From assembly GCF_900258045.1 (NCBI RefSeq), contig NZ_OGVD01000004.1:1240001-1304000 (forward strand): a stretch of DNA of 64,000 nucleotides, written 5' to 3'. Position numbers and translations under genes: made by a program. How positions within the stretch are numbered: the stretch's first letter is position 1; each line of letters starts with the position of its first letter. This DNA comes from Sphingorhabdus sp. EL138. GTDB lineage: Bacteria > Pseudomonadota > Alphaproteobacteria > Sphingomonadales > Sphingomonadaceae. Positions 57,186 through 64,000 of this stretch are shown here, piece after piece. The notes beneath the pieces are model-generated. The model was not told the DNA's origin and did no database searches. It saw only the letters and a list, made by a program, of their open reading frames with translations.

Positions 57186-57756
57186 TGAGCTTTTCCATGA
57201 AATGCTTGCGGCACAGCGCGACATATAACTCATTGCCACCAATTGCGGTCTGTTGACCCGCCAGAACGGGATTGCCCCCTTCATCGACACGCATGTTCAT
57301 TGTGGACTTGCTACCGCATTCACAGACCGCTTTGATTTCGACCAGCTCGTCCGCGATCGCCAGCAATTGGGCACTGCCGGGAAATAGAGCCGCCTGAAAA
57401 TCCGTGCGCAAGCCATAAGCCAGAACGGGAATACGTAGCTGATCTGCAACCAGGGCAACCTGAAAGACCTGATCCTTGGTCATGAACTGGGCTTCGTCAA
57501 TCAACACGCAATCCAGCGTATTCTCATCATGCTCCGTACTGATTTCAGCGAGCATATCTGTATCATTTTCAAAGAGATGTGCTTTTTTCTTCAGACCGAT
57601 ACGTGAGTTGATCCAACCAGCATCTTCCCGGTCATCAAGCGCCGCCGTCCACAGCATCGTGCGCATGCCGCGTTCACGATAGTTGAAATCGGCTTGCAGC
57701 AATGTGGTTGATTTACCCGCATTCATCGAGCTGTAGTAGAAATAGAGCTTGGCCAT
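57178..57756 (-). CDS. tdk: Thymidine kinase
   Basis: A 192-residue type II thymidine kinase that by family phosphorylates thymidine to dTMP in nucleoside salvage. P-loop 'YYSSMNAGKSTTLLQADFNY' at residues about 6-20, 'CVLIDEAQFMTKDQV' (Walker B/DEAQ), 'PVLAYGLRTDFQAALFPGSA' and the zinc-site and lasso region 'VCECGSKSTMNMR'. The zinc site shows the first CxC pair and a later Cys ('VALCRKHF'). It is followed by an overlapping GNAT gene and preceded by a palindromic repeat. Confidence 0.95.
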   Translation of the reverse strand: MAKLYFYYSSMNAGKSTTLLQADFNYRERGMRTMLWTAALDDREDAGWINSRIGLKKKAHLFENDTDMLAEISTEHDENTLDCVLIDEAQFMTKDQVFQVALVADQLRIPVLAYGLRTDFQAALFPGSAQLLAIADELVEIKAVCECGSKSTMNMRVDEGGNPVLAGQQTAIGGNELYVALCRKHFMEKLNG

Positions 57757-57773
57757 GGGATTGCCTCAGTCTT

Positions 57774-57833
57774 TCGTCATGCCGAACTAGTTTCAACATT
57801 CGCCATGACACTGAAACAAGTTCAGGGTGACGA
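57774..57833. repeat. REP-like imperfect palindrome between rbfA and tdk
   Basis: The arms 57774-57795 and 57812-57833 (22 bases each) match at 18 of 22 positions as an inverted repeat with a 16-base centre. They begin and end with TCGTCA/TGACGA and contain GAACT-GTTTCA / TGAAAC-AGTTC. This 'gTCATxCxGAACTxGTTTCA' type of palindrome is common between genes of sphingomonads. It fills most of the 103-base gap and could stabilise or attenuate the transcript. Confidence 0.65.
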
Positions 57834-57859
57834 TCAACCATTAATTGCGTTTTTTTCGG

Positions 57860-58261
57860 CTACTCGTCCTCACCCAAATCCTGAGCAACCTTAGGATTAC
57901 TCAACAGATTTTCGATATGCGCAGCTTCGTCAAAGCTTTCGTCGGCCAGAAATTTGAGCCGCGCGGCATATTTCATCTTCACTCGGCTGGCGACTTCCTT
58001 CTGGAAATAGGCGGTATTGGTTTTCAGCGCCTTGAGCACATCGGCCTCATTCGCGCCCAGCAAGGGTTTCACGAACACCGTCGCATGTCGCAAATCCGGA
58101 GACATACGCACCTCGGTGACACTGACACTGGTCGCTGTGAGAAGTTCATCATGCACCTCTCCGCGCATCAGCAGTTCCGAAAGGATATGCCGGACTTGCT
58201 CACCCACGCGGAGCAGCCGCACGGAGCGTCCTTCTGGAGATGTGTCGTTATATTTTGCCAT
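57860..58261 (-). CDS. rbfA: Ribosome-binding factor A
   Basis: A 133-residue KH-like cold-shock and 16S rRNA maturation factor. '[20 protein letters not shown]', '[20 protein letters not shown]' and '[20 protein letters not shown]' are typical. Its ATG shares one base with the stop of the thioesterase gene (TAATG at 58261), so the two are translationally coupled. An unusual visitor, the thioesterase, sits between it and infB. Confidence 0.95.
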   Translation of the reverse strand: MAKYNDTSPEGRSVRLLRVGEQVRHILSELLMRGEVHDELLTATSVSVTEVRMSPDLRHATVFVKPLLGANEADVLKALKTNTAYFQKEVASRVKMKYAARLKFLADESFDEAAHIENLLSNPKVAQDLGEDE

Positions 58262-58716
58262 TACTTTATCGTCGGTCCAACCTTAGCTGTCGATGTCGCC
58301 TTCACCAAAAGCTCACCCGCTTCATCATAGAGCTGCGCTTCCAAAAAAGCGATAGACCGTCCCATGCGGACAATCTGCCCTTCCCCATAAACCCGGCCCG
58401 GCAGAACCGGCTTGATATAGGTCACGCTCAAATCCAGTGTCAGCGGCGCATTTTCACCGCCGGATTTTACCAGCACCGGAATGCCAATCACTTCATCCAC
58501 CATCGCAGCGACAAAACCGCCCTGGATCGTGCCACGGGGGCTGGTGAAGGTCTGAGGCGCATCAAATCGCATCCGGACAGCTCCGGTTTCCTTGTCCGCC
58601 TCCAGAATTACCGCGTTTACCGCTTCGGAACATGGTGGGCGCTTAAAACCCAACACGTCTTCTTGCCTCAGCGCCTCAACCATTTCCGTTCCCCAGAAGG
58701 ACTGATCGGCCGTCAA
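58261..58716 (-). CDS. PaaI-family hotdog thioesterase
   Basis: A 151-residue hotdog-fold protein. '[20 protein letters not shown]' is the PaaI/YdiI-type active-site motif (with GG and the Asp/Glu-bearing helix), and '[20 protein letters not shown]' with '[20 protein letters not shown]' follows the usual pattern. By family it hydrolyses acyl- or aryl-CoA; the substrate is unknown. Its ATG overlaps the infB stop as ATGA (58713-58716) and its stop overlaps the rbfA start, so it is embedded in the infB-rbfA operon. Confidence 0.92.
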   Translation of the reverse strand: MTADQSFWGTEMVEALRQEDVLGFKRPPCSEAVNAVILEADKETGAVRMRFDAPQTFTSPRGTIQGGFVAAMVDEVIGIPVLVKSGGENAPLTLDLSVTYIKPVLPGRVYGEGQIVRMGRSIAFLEAQLYDEAGELLVKATSTAKVGPTIK

Positions 58717-61259
58717 AGAACGCGTTCTTTCTCTTCAACCTCAAAGACTTCCAGCATATCGCCCGGTTTGATGTCGTTGGTGTCTTCCAGCACCGCACCA
58801 CATTCCATACCGGCGCGGACTTCCTCGACATCGTCCTTGAAGCGGCGCAGCGAGGCGATGGTCGTCTTGCTGACGATAACATCCTCGCGGGTAAGCCGCG
58901 CGAACAGGCCTTTGCGGAGAGAGCCTTCGGTGACCAGCAGACCAGCAGCCTTGTCCCGCTTGCCGGACTTGAACACCTCTTTGACCTCGGCGCGGCCCAT
59001 GACATTCTCGATCTTCTCTGGACCGAGTTCCCCTGCCATTTCAGCGCGGATTTCATCGGTCAGATCATAGATGATGTCGAAATATTTCAACCGCACGCCA
59101 TCGCGCTTCGCAATTTCGCGCGCCTTGGCATTGGGCCGCACGTTAAAGCCGATAATCGGGGCTTTGCTGGCGCTTGCCAGGGTCACGTCGGATTCGGTAA
59201 TCGCGCCGACGCCGCTGTGCAGGATGCGGACCTTGATATCGTCATTGGATATCTTGTTCAGCGCCTGGACAATCGCCTCGGTACTGCCCTGCACGTCGGC
59301 CTTGACGAGCAGCGGGAATTCAACCGCACTGTCTGCAGCCGCAGAGAACATGTTCTCCAAACTCGTCGGCGCTTGTGTCGTGCGCTGCAGTTTCTCTTGC
59401 TCGGCACGGTAGGTCGCGACTTCGCGCGCGCGTGATTCATTCTCGACTACGGTCAGCTTGTCGCCGGCAGACGGAACGCCGGATAGACCCAGCACTTCAA
59501 CCGGAACCGATGGACCGGCTTCCTTGGGCTGTGCGCCCTTGTCGTCGATCATTGCCCGGACCTTACCGGTTTGCGAGCCGACAACAAAGATATCGCCACG
59601 TTTCAAGGTACCGCGCTGGACCAAAACGGTGGCCACAGGACCACGTCCCTTGTCGAGCTTGGCCTCAATCACAATGCCTTCAGCGGCACGATCCGGGCGG
59701 GCCTTGAGTTCAAGCAGCTCCGCCTGCAAGTGAATCTTCTCGATCAGTTCTTCGAGATTGGTCTTCTTCAGTGCAGAAACCTCAACATCCTGCACATCAC
59801 CGGACATTTCCTCGACGATCACCTCGTGTTCCAGCAGACGCGTGCGCACCTGCATCGGGTCAGCGCCTTCCTTGTCGATCTTGTTGATCGCCACAATCAT
59901 CGGCACATCGGCCGCCTTGGTGTGGTTGATCGCTTCAATCGTCTGCGGCATCAGGCCGTCATCGGCAGCCACCACCAGGATCACGATATCGGTCGCATTC
60001 GCCCCGCGCAGCCGCATGCTGGTAAAGGCTTCATGGCCAGGCGTATCGAGGAAGGTAATCTTGTCGCCGTTTTTCATTTTGACCTGATAGGCGCCAATAT
60101 GCTGGGTAATGCCGCCTGCTTCGCCAGCAACCACATCGGTCCCGCGCAGCGCGTCGAGCAGCGACGTCTTACCATGATCAACATGACCCATGATCGTCAC
60201 GACCGGCGGACGCGGTTTCAGCGTTTCTTCCGGATCAACATCCGATTCCGTATCAATTTCGACGTCGGCCTCGGACACACGTTGAATATTGTGGCCAAAT
60301 TCCTCGACCAACAATTCTGCCGTATCCTGATCAATCGTCTGGTTGACGGTGACCATCGAGCCCATGTTGAACAGGGATTTGACGAGGTCAGCACCCTTTT
60401 CACCCATACGCTTGGACAGCTCCTGCACGGTAATTGCTTCTGGAACAATCACATCACGGATCTGCTTCTCACGCGGTTCGCGCGGCTGACCCGACATTTG
60501 CGCACGCTTTTCTTTCTCACGCGCCCGTTTGAGCGCCGCAAGCGAACGTGCGCGCGCTGCGCCATCTTCACCGCGTAGAGCGCGGTTAACGGTCAGCTTG
60601 CCGGATTGGCGGCGATCACCACGATCGCTGCGTCCGGTTTTTGGCTTTTGCTTCGGTTCAGGCCGCTTCGGAGCCTCAACCGGCGTAAATTTCCGCGCAG
60701 GCGGGTGCTGCGAGCCGCTGGTCACTGGCTTGGCCTCGGCAGCTTTTGGTGCTTCTGCCGCTTCGGCAGCCGCCGCAGCCGCCGCTTCTTCCGCCGCCTT
60801 AATTTCTTCCTGAGCCTTTTTAGCGGCTTCTTCTTCGGCCTTACGCTTCTCTTCCGCGCGCTTTTTCTCTTCGGCGGTCTGGTCTTTCTTCGCCTTGGTA
60901 TCGCGTTTGCGCGCTTCTTCCATGGCGGCCAGACGGGCTTCTTCGGCCTCGCGCAGCAATTTTGCCTGCTTTTCCTGACGGGTCAGCACATCTTCCTGCT
61001 TCGCCTTAGGGGCTGGAGCGGGTTTCTTTGCTTCTGCTGGAGCAGGCGCAGGGGCGGGTGCAGGCGTTTCCTTGACCACTTCTTTCGCGGCTTCCTGCGC
61101 TCCGGGCTTGCCCACCAGCTTGCGGCGTTTGACCTCGACGACGACCTTATTGGTCCGTCCGTGGCTAAACGTCTGTTTGACTTCACCGGGCTCAACCGAA
61201 CGCTTCAGTCCCAAAGGCTTGCGTGCAGGTTTTGCGGTATCTTTATTATCTTCACTCAT
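58713..61259 (-). CDS. infB: Translation initiation factor IF-2
   Basis: An 848-residue GTPase that delivers initiator tRNA to the 30S subunit. The N-terminus holds an IF-2-associated segment ('[20 protein letters not shown]') and a long charged Ala/Lys/Glu-rich linker (about residues 55-220). The G domain has '[20 protein letters not shown]', '[20 protein letters not shown]' and '[14 protein letters not shown]'. Domains II-IV follow. Codon order and neighbours (ylxR upstream, rbfA downstream) confirm the identity. Confidence 0.98.
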   Translation of the reverse strand: MSEDNKDTAKPARKPLGLKRSVEPGEVKQTFSHGRTNKVVVEVKRRKLVGKPGAQEAAKEVVKETPAPAPAPAPAEAKKPAPAPKAKQEDVLTRQEKQAKLLREAEEARLAAMEEARKRDTKAKKDQTAEEKKRAEEKRKAEEEAAKKAQEEIKAAEEAAAAAAAEAAEAPKAAEAKPVTSGSQHPPARKFTPVEAPKRPEPKQKPKTGRSDRGDRRQSGKLTVNRALRGEDGAARARSLAALKRAREKEKRAQMSGQPREPREKQIRDVIVPEAITVQELSKRMGEKGADLVKSLFNMGSMVTVNQTIDQDTAELLVEEFGHNIQRVSEADVEIDTESDVDPEETLKPRPPVVTIMGHVDHGKTSLLDALRGTDVVAGEAGGITQHIGAYQVKMKNGDKITFLDTPGHEAFTSMRLRGANATDIVILVVAADDGLMPQTIEAINHTKAADVPMIVAINKIDKEGADPMQVRTRLLEHEVIVEEMSGDVQDVEVSALKKTNLEELIEKIHLQAELLELKARPDRAAEGIVIEAKLDKGRGPVATVLVQRGTLKRGDIFVVGSQTGKVRAMIDDKGAQPKEAGPSVPVEVLGLSGVPSAGDKLTVVENESRAREVATYRAEQEKLQRTTQAPTSLENMFSAAADSAVEFPLLVKADVQGSTEAIVQALNKISNDDIKVRILHSGVGAITESDVTLASASKAPIIGFNVRPNAKAREIAKRDGVRLKYFDIIYDLTDEIRAEMAGELGPEKIENVMGRAEVKEVFKSGKRDKAAGLLVTEGSLRKGLFARLTREDVIVSKTTIASLRRFKDDVEEVRAGMECGAVLEDTNDIKPGDMLEVFEVEEKERVL

Positions 61260-61325
61260 CGAACAGACTTAATCCTTAAAAAAATTCATTACTTCAATAT
61301 TTTAACTGATTAACTTCAAACCAGT

Positions 61326-62015
61326 TCACGCAACTTTCTTCTCCGCCTCGCTGCCGTCATCAGCCTTATCGGACCCGATAAAGTGACGCCATCTATCCAG
61401 CATGTGCGATATTCGCCCCGCCGCCCTGTGGTCGGTTATACCTATATGCACGACATTTTGACGGCCCAATGCCACAGAAAGGGCCTGTCGGTCCACCGGC
61501 AATATCTGACCGCGGACATCCTGCCCTTCCCGGTCACTGCCAACGCGCCATGCCTGATCCAGTTTAGAGGACCCGTCACGACCAGCATCAGCGGCGTGGA
61601 GGAGCATCTTAAGATCGCCCTGCCGTGCAGCCGTTTCAATCTTTTCTGAACCGGTCAGAAGCATCCCGCCACGCGCTTCCAGACCCAATCTATCTAATGT
61701 GGCGCGTTCAAGCGCATTTTCAACCTGTGCGGCCAGATCATCGGGAATATCAAGCTTGCCGGTTTTAAAAGCGCGCGACAATGCGCCTTTCAGTGTGCCC
61801 TTGGCCTGCGCCTGCTCCAATGCATTGCAATCGACGCTGATCCAGGCGCCCCGGCCCGGCGCTTTGGCGCGGACATCCGGAGCAATCCCGTCATCGGGGC
61901 TGAGCGCCAAACGCACCAATGCTTCCTGGGGAAAGCTTTCCCCAGTCAATATGCATTTACGGTGTGGTGCGCGATCTAAAGGTTTAGAAGGCGTCTCATT
62001 GGGGAGCTTCCGCAT
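61326..62015 (-). CDS. YlxR (DUF448) RNA-binding protein with L7Ae-like C-terminal part
   Basis: A 229-residue protein. Residues about 15-90 are the YlxR fold ('RKCILTGESFPQEALVRLAL', 'APGRGAWISVDCNALEQA'). The C-terminal part ('GMLLTGSEKIETAARQGDLK', 'LLHAADAGRDGSSKLDQAWR') resembles the L7Ae/YlxQ ribosomal-protein fold that in Firmicutes is a separate gene after ylxR. The start at 62015 is fixed by GGGAGG 6 bases upstream and overlaps nusA by 20 bases. A longer frame (to 62111) lies within nusA. It probably binds RNA near the ribosome or transcription complex. Confidence 0.92.
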   Translation of the reverse strand: MRKLPNETPSKPLDRAPHRKCILTGESFPQEALVRLALSPDDGIAPDVRAKAPGRGAWISVDCNALEQAQAKGTLKGALSRAFKTGKLDIPDDLAAQVENALERATLDRLGLEARGGMLLTGSEKIETAARQGDLKMLLHAADAGRDGSSKLDQAWRVGSDREGQDVRGQILPVDRQALSVALGRQNVVHIGITDHRAAGRISHMLDRWRHFIGSDKADDGSEAEKKVA

Positions 62016-63630
62016 TCGCGTCCTCCCCTGTTTCTGCCTCGGCTTCAGCAGCCGGAGCAGCTTCTTCCTCGTCGTCAAACCAGTGCGCACGAGCGGCCAT
62101 GATAATCTCATTGCCCTGCTCTTCGGTCAGACCATATTGCGCCAGTACGCCATCGGGCTCAGGCTTGCGATTGTCGTTGCGGCGGCGTGGTTCGGCTTTG
62201 CGCTTCAGGACCAGCTCGTCGGTTGCCAGATCGGCAACATCGTCAAGGGTCTTGAGGCCCGCTTTACCCAAGGTCACCAGCATGGCTTCGGTCATGTAAG
62301 GCAGTTCGGCAATGGCATCTTCAACGCCAAGCTCGGTACGCTCTGCCTTGGCAGCGGCTTCCCGGCGCTCCAACGCTTCCAGCGCACGGCTTTGCAGCTC
62401 GGCCGCCAGTTCATCGTCAAAGCCTTCGATATTGGAAAGCTCTTCCGGAGCGACATAAGCGACTTCTTCCATTTCGCTGAAGCCTTCGGCGACCAGGAGC
62501 TGCGACAGTGTCTCATCCACGTCGAGATCTTCCTGGAACATCGCGGTGCGGACAGCAAATTCGGCCTGACGCTTCTCGCTGCTGTCGGCTTCGGTCATGA
62601 TGTCGATGGCCAAACCGGTCAATTGTGACGCGAGACGGACATTCTGTCCGCGGCGCCCAATGGCAAGGCTGAGCTGATCATCAGGAACAACCACTTCGAT
62701 GCGGCCTTCTTCTTCGTCGATCAACACGCGGCTCACCGTTGCAGGCTGCAGTGCGTTCACCACAAATGTCGCGATATCGTCGGACCAAGGAATGATGTCG
62801 ATTTTCTCGCCCTGCATTTCCTGCACGACGGCCTGAACGCGGCTACCCTTCATACCCACACAGGCACCAACCGGATCGATTGAGCTGTCCTGGCTGATCA
62901 CACCGATTTTGGCGCGGCTGCCGGGGTCACGGGCGGCGGCTTTAATCTCGATAATGCCGTCATAAATTTCAGGAACTTCCTGAGCAAACAAGAGCTTCAT
63001 GAAATCGGGATGCGCGCGAGACAGAAAAATCTGTGGTCCGCGGTTTTCACGGCGGACATTCATGATCAGCGAACGGACGCGGTCGCCAACACGAGCGGCT
63101 TCGCGCGGAATTTGCTGATCGCGGCGGATAACGCCTTCGGTGCGGCCCAAGTCAACGACGACATGGCCGAATTCAACCGATTTCACGACACCAGTGATGA
63201 TTTCACCAGCGCGGTCCTTAAATTCTTCAAACTGCCGCTCACGCTCTGCGTCGCGGACTTTCTGGAAGATAACCTGTTTCGCGGACTGCGCATCAATCCG
63301 GCCAAGATCAACAGCAGGCAGAGGGTCAACGATAAAGTCACCCAGTTTCGAACCTTTTTCGAGCTTTTCAGCCTGCTTCAGGTCAACCTGCTTGAAATAA
63401 TCTTCGACTTCCTCGACCACCTCAACCACACGCCAGAGACGCAAGTCGCCGGTTTGCAGGTCGAGCTTGGCGCGAATGTCATTCTCTGCGCCGTAACGGG
63501 CCCGCGCGGCTTTCTGGATCGCTTCTTCCATCGCTTCAACGACGATGGTCTTGTCGATCATCTTCTCCGATGCAACGGCATTGGCGATAGCTAGCAATTC
63601 AGCCTTATTTGCAGAAATGGCACTGGCCAT
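61996..63630 (-). CDS. nusA: Transcription termination/antitermination protein NusA
   Basis: A 544-residue RNA polymerase-binding factor. N-terminal domain ('ELLAIANAVASEKMIDKTIV', 'EAIQKAARARYGAENDIRAK'), S1 domain ('RAGEIITGVVKSVEFGHVVV'), two KH domains ('IGVISQDSSIDPVGACVGMK', 'EVVVPDDQLSLAIGRRGQNV') and C-terminal helix-hairpin-helix repeats ('LSNIEGFDDELAAELQSRAL', 'LGKAGLKTLDDVADLATDEL'). The end is an acidic Ala/Glu tail. It lies 2 bases after rimP and overlaps ylxR by 20 bases. Confidence 0.97.
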   Translation of the reverse strand: MASAISANKAELLAIANAVASEKMIDKTIVVEAMEEAIQKAARARYGAENDIRAKLDLQTGDLRLWRVVEVVEEVEDYFKQVDLKQAEKLEKGSKLGDFIVDPLPAVDLGRIDAQSAKQVIFQKVRDAERERQFEEFKDRAGEIITGVVKSVEFGHVVVDLGRTEGVIRRDQQIPREAARVGDRVRSLIMNVRRENRGPQIFLSRAHPDFMKLLFAQEVPEIYDGIIEIKAAARDPGSRAKIGVISQDSSIDPVGACVGMKGSRVQAVVQEMQGEKIDIIPWSDDIATFVVNALQPATVSRVLIDEEEGRIEVVVPDDQLSLAIGRRGQNVRLASQLTGLAIDIMTEADSSEKRQAEFAVRTAMFQEDLDVDETLSQLLVAEGFSEMEEVAYVAPEELSNIEGFDDELAAELQSRALEALERREAAAKAERTELGVEDAIAELPYMTEAMLVTLGKAGLKTLDDVADLATDELVLKRKAEPRRRNDNRKPEPDGVLAQYGLTEEQGNEIIMAARAHWFDDEEEAAPAAEAEAETGEDANAEAPQ

Positions 63631-63632
63631 GA

Positions 63633-64000
63633 TTAGTCTTCCTGTTCTTCGTTTAGAGTATCTTCTTCAATTTCATCCGCGCCATCGGCAGAAACCGGAA
63701 TGGTCGCAGCAATCAGGGCATCGGTCAGAATCAGTTTTGCGCTATGCACATTGTCGAGAGTGGTCGTTTGACGCCCCGCCTTCTTGTCGTCAATCGCTAT
63801 TATCTCACCTTCGATGCCGTCTAGCAAGCCGCGCAATTGTTTCTTGCCCGAAACCGCCTCGATCAGATTGATCCGCGCTTCATGCCCGACCCAATTCGCA
63901 TAATCTTTTGCGCGGGTTAGCGGGCGGTCAATGCCGGGCGAGCTGACTTCGAGCCGGTAGGCATCCTCAATCGGATCGCGCCCCTCTTCTTCCAGTACAT
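63633..64000 (-). CDS. rimP: Ribosome maturation factor RimP, C-terminal part
   Basis: The window ends inside this gene, so the 5' part is missing. The readable part, about 122 codons, contains the RimP hallmark 'YRLEVSSPGIDRPLTRAKDY' followed by 'WVGHEARINLIEAVSGKKQL' and 'RGLLDGIEGEIIAIDDKKAG', then an acidic tail. By family it aids 30S subunit maturation. Its stop is 2 bases before the nusA ATG, the standard operon order. A shorter frame starting at 63836 is only its internal part. Confidence 0.92.
   Translation of the reverse strand, partial: VLEEEGRDPIEDAYRLEVSSPGIDRPLTRAKDYANWVGHEARINLIEAVSGKKQLRGLLDGIEGEIIAIDDKKAGRQTTTLDNVHSAKLILTDALIAATIPVSADGADEIEEDTLNEEQED

Noticed and set aside
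59571-60578. Long plus-strand open frame (335 codons) opposite infB
   Set aside because: His/Arg/Phe-rich translation with no motifs; infB is unambiguous on the minus strand.
61699-62628. Plus-strand open frame (309 codons) opposite ylxR and nusA
   Set aside because: Antisense to two well-supported genes and crosses their boundary without any start signal.

Overview
The window looks like chromosomal DNA of an alphaproteobacterium of the order Sphingomonadales, probably a Sphingopyxis/Sphingorhabdus/Parasphingorhabdus-like sphingomonad. This is an inference from gene families (DUF1272, DUF4893, the XrtA-type exopolysaccharide regulatory set, paired sterol-desaturase-like enzymes, a YlxR protein with a long C-terminal extension), gene order (rimP-nusA-ylxR-infB-rbfA-truB-rpsO-pnp) and moderate GC. 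No rRNA, tRNA, CRISPR array, prophage, transposase or complete insertion sequence was seen. Both edges cut genes: an acyl desaturase at the left and rimP at the right.

Layout, left to right. 1-3.3 kb: end of a desaturase, then a tight minus-strand operon glmM > DUF1272 > small membrane protein > thiD > rnhB. 3.4-5.8 kb: Na+/H+:amino-acid symporter and overlapping aldo/keto reductase. 5.9-10.3 kb: a peptide transporter (POT) followed by two exported amidohydrolases, the second of which lacks the usual metal-binding HxH. 10.4-11.4 kb: nitroreductase and a YtrA-type GntR regulator. 11.5-18.3 kb: epsB > prsK > prsR > prsT, the XrtA/PEP-CTERM exopolysaccharide regulation block, without an exosortase here. 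18.5-20.1 kb: a ScfR/RamB-like regulator, TGTAAA dyads in front of it and a probable structured small RNA ending in a strong terminator. 20.1-28.9 kb: exported hypothetical proteins, M20 peptidase, 3-hydroxybutyrate dehydrogenase, zinc metallopeptidase, CreD, lactate dehydrogenase and a methyltransferase.

29.0-31.6 kb: sdhC-sdhD-sdhA without sdhB. 31.9-34.8 kb: SDR, spermidine-synthase-like protein, then a more AT-rich patch bounded by two copies of a small palindromic repeat. 34.8-42.2 kb: ABC-F ATPase, prmA, phenylalanine hydroxylase, a TIGR02117 protein, a Crp/Fnr regulator and two sterol-desaturase-family membrane proteins. 42.2-50.3 kb: a minus-strand envelope and DNA-repair stretch (ligA, exported ABM protein, recN, bamD, DUF3142 lipoprotein, large repeat-like secreted protein). 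50.4-52.2 kb: a cyclic-nucleotide-domain/thioredoxin-reductase-like fusion lacking its redox cysteines. 52.2-64.0 kb: the translation/RNA-decay block rimP-nusA-ylxR-infB-(thioesterase)-rbfA-(tdk-GNAT-DUF2239)-truB-rpsO-pnp.

The most notable observations are a palindromic repeat element inserted in frame inside truB (about 54 extra residues), the terminator-ended RNA candidate at about 19.95-20.06 kb, the peptide transporter/amidohydrolase operon with a probable pseudoenzyme, the cysteine-less cNMP-TrxR fusion, and a GST-like gene with a perfect Shine-Dalgarno but no standard start codon. I found no convincing wholly new defence or mobile system.
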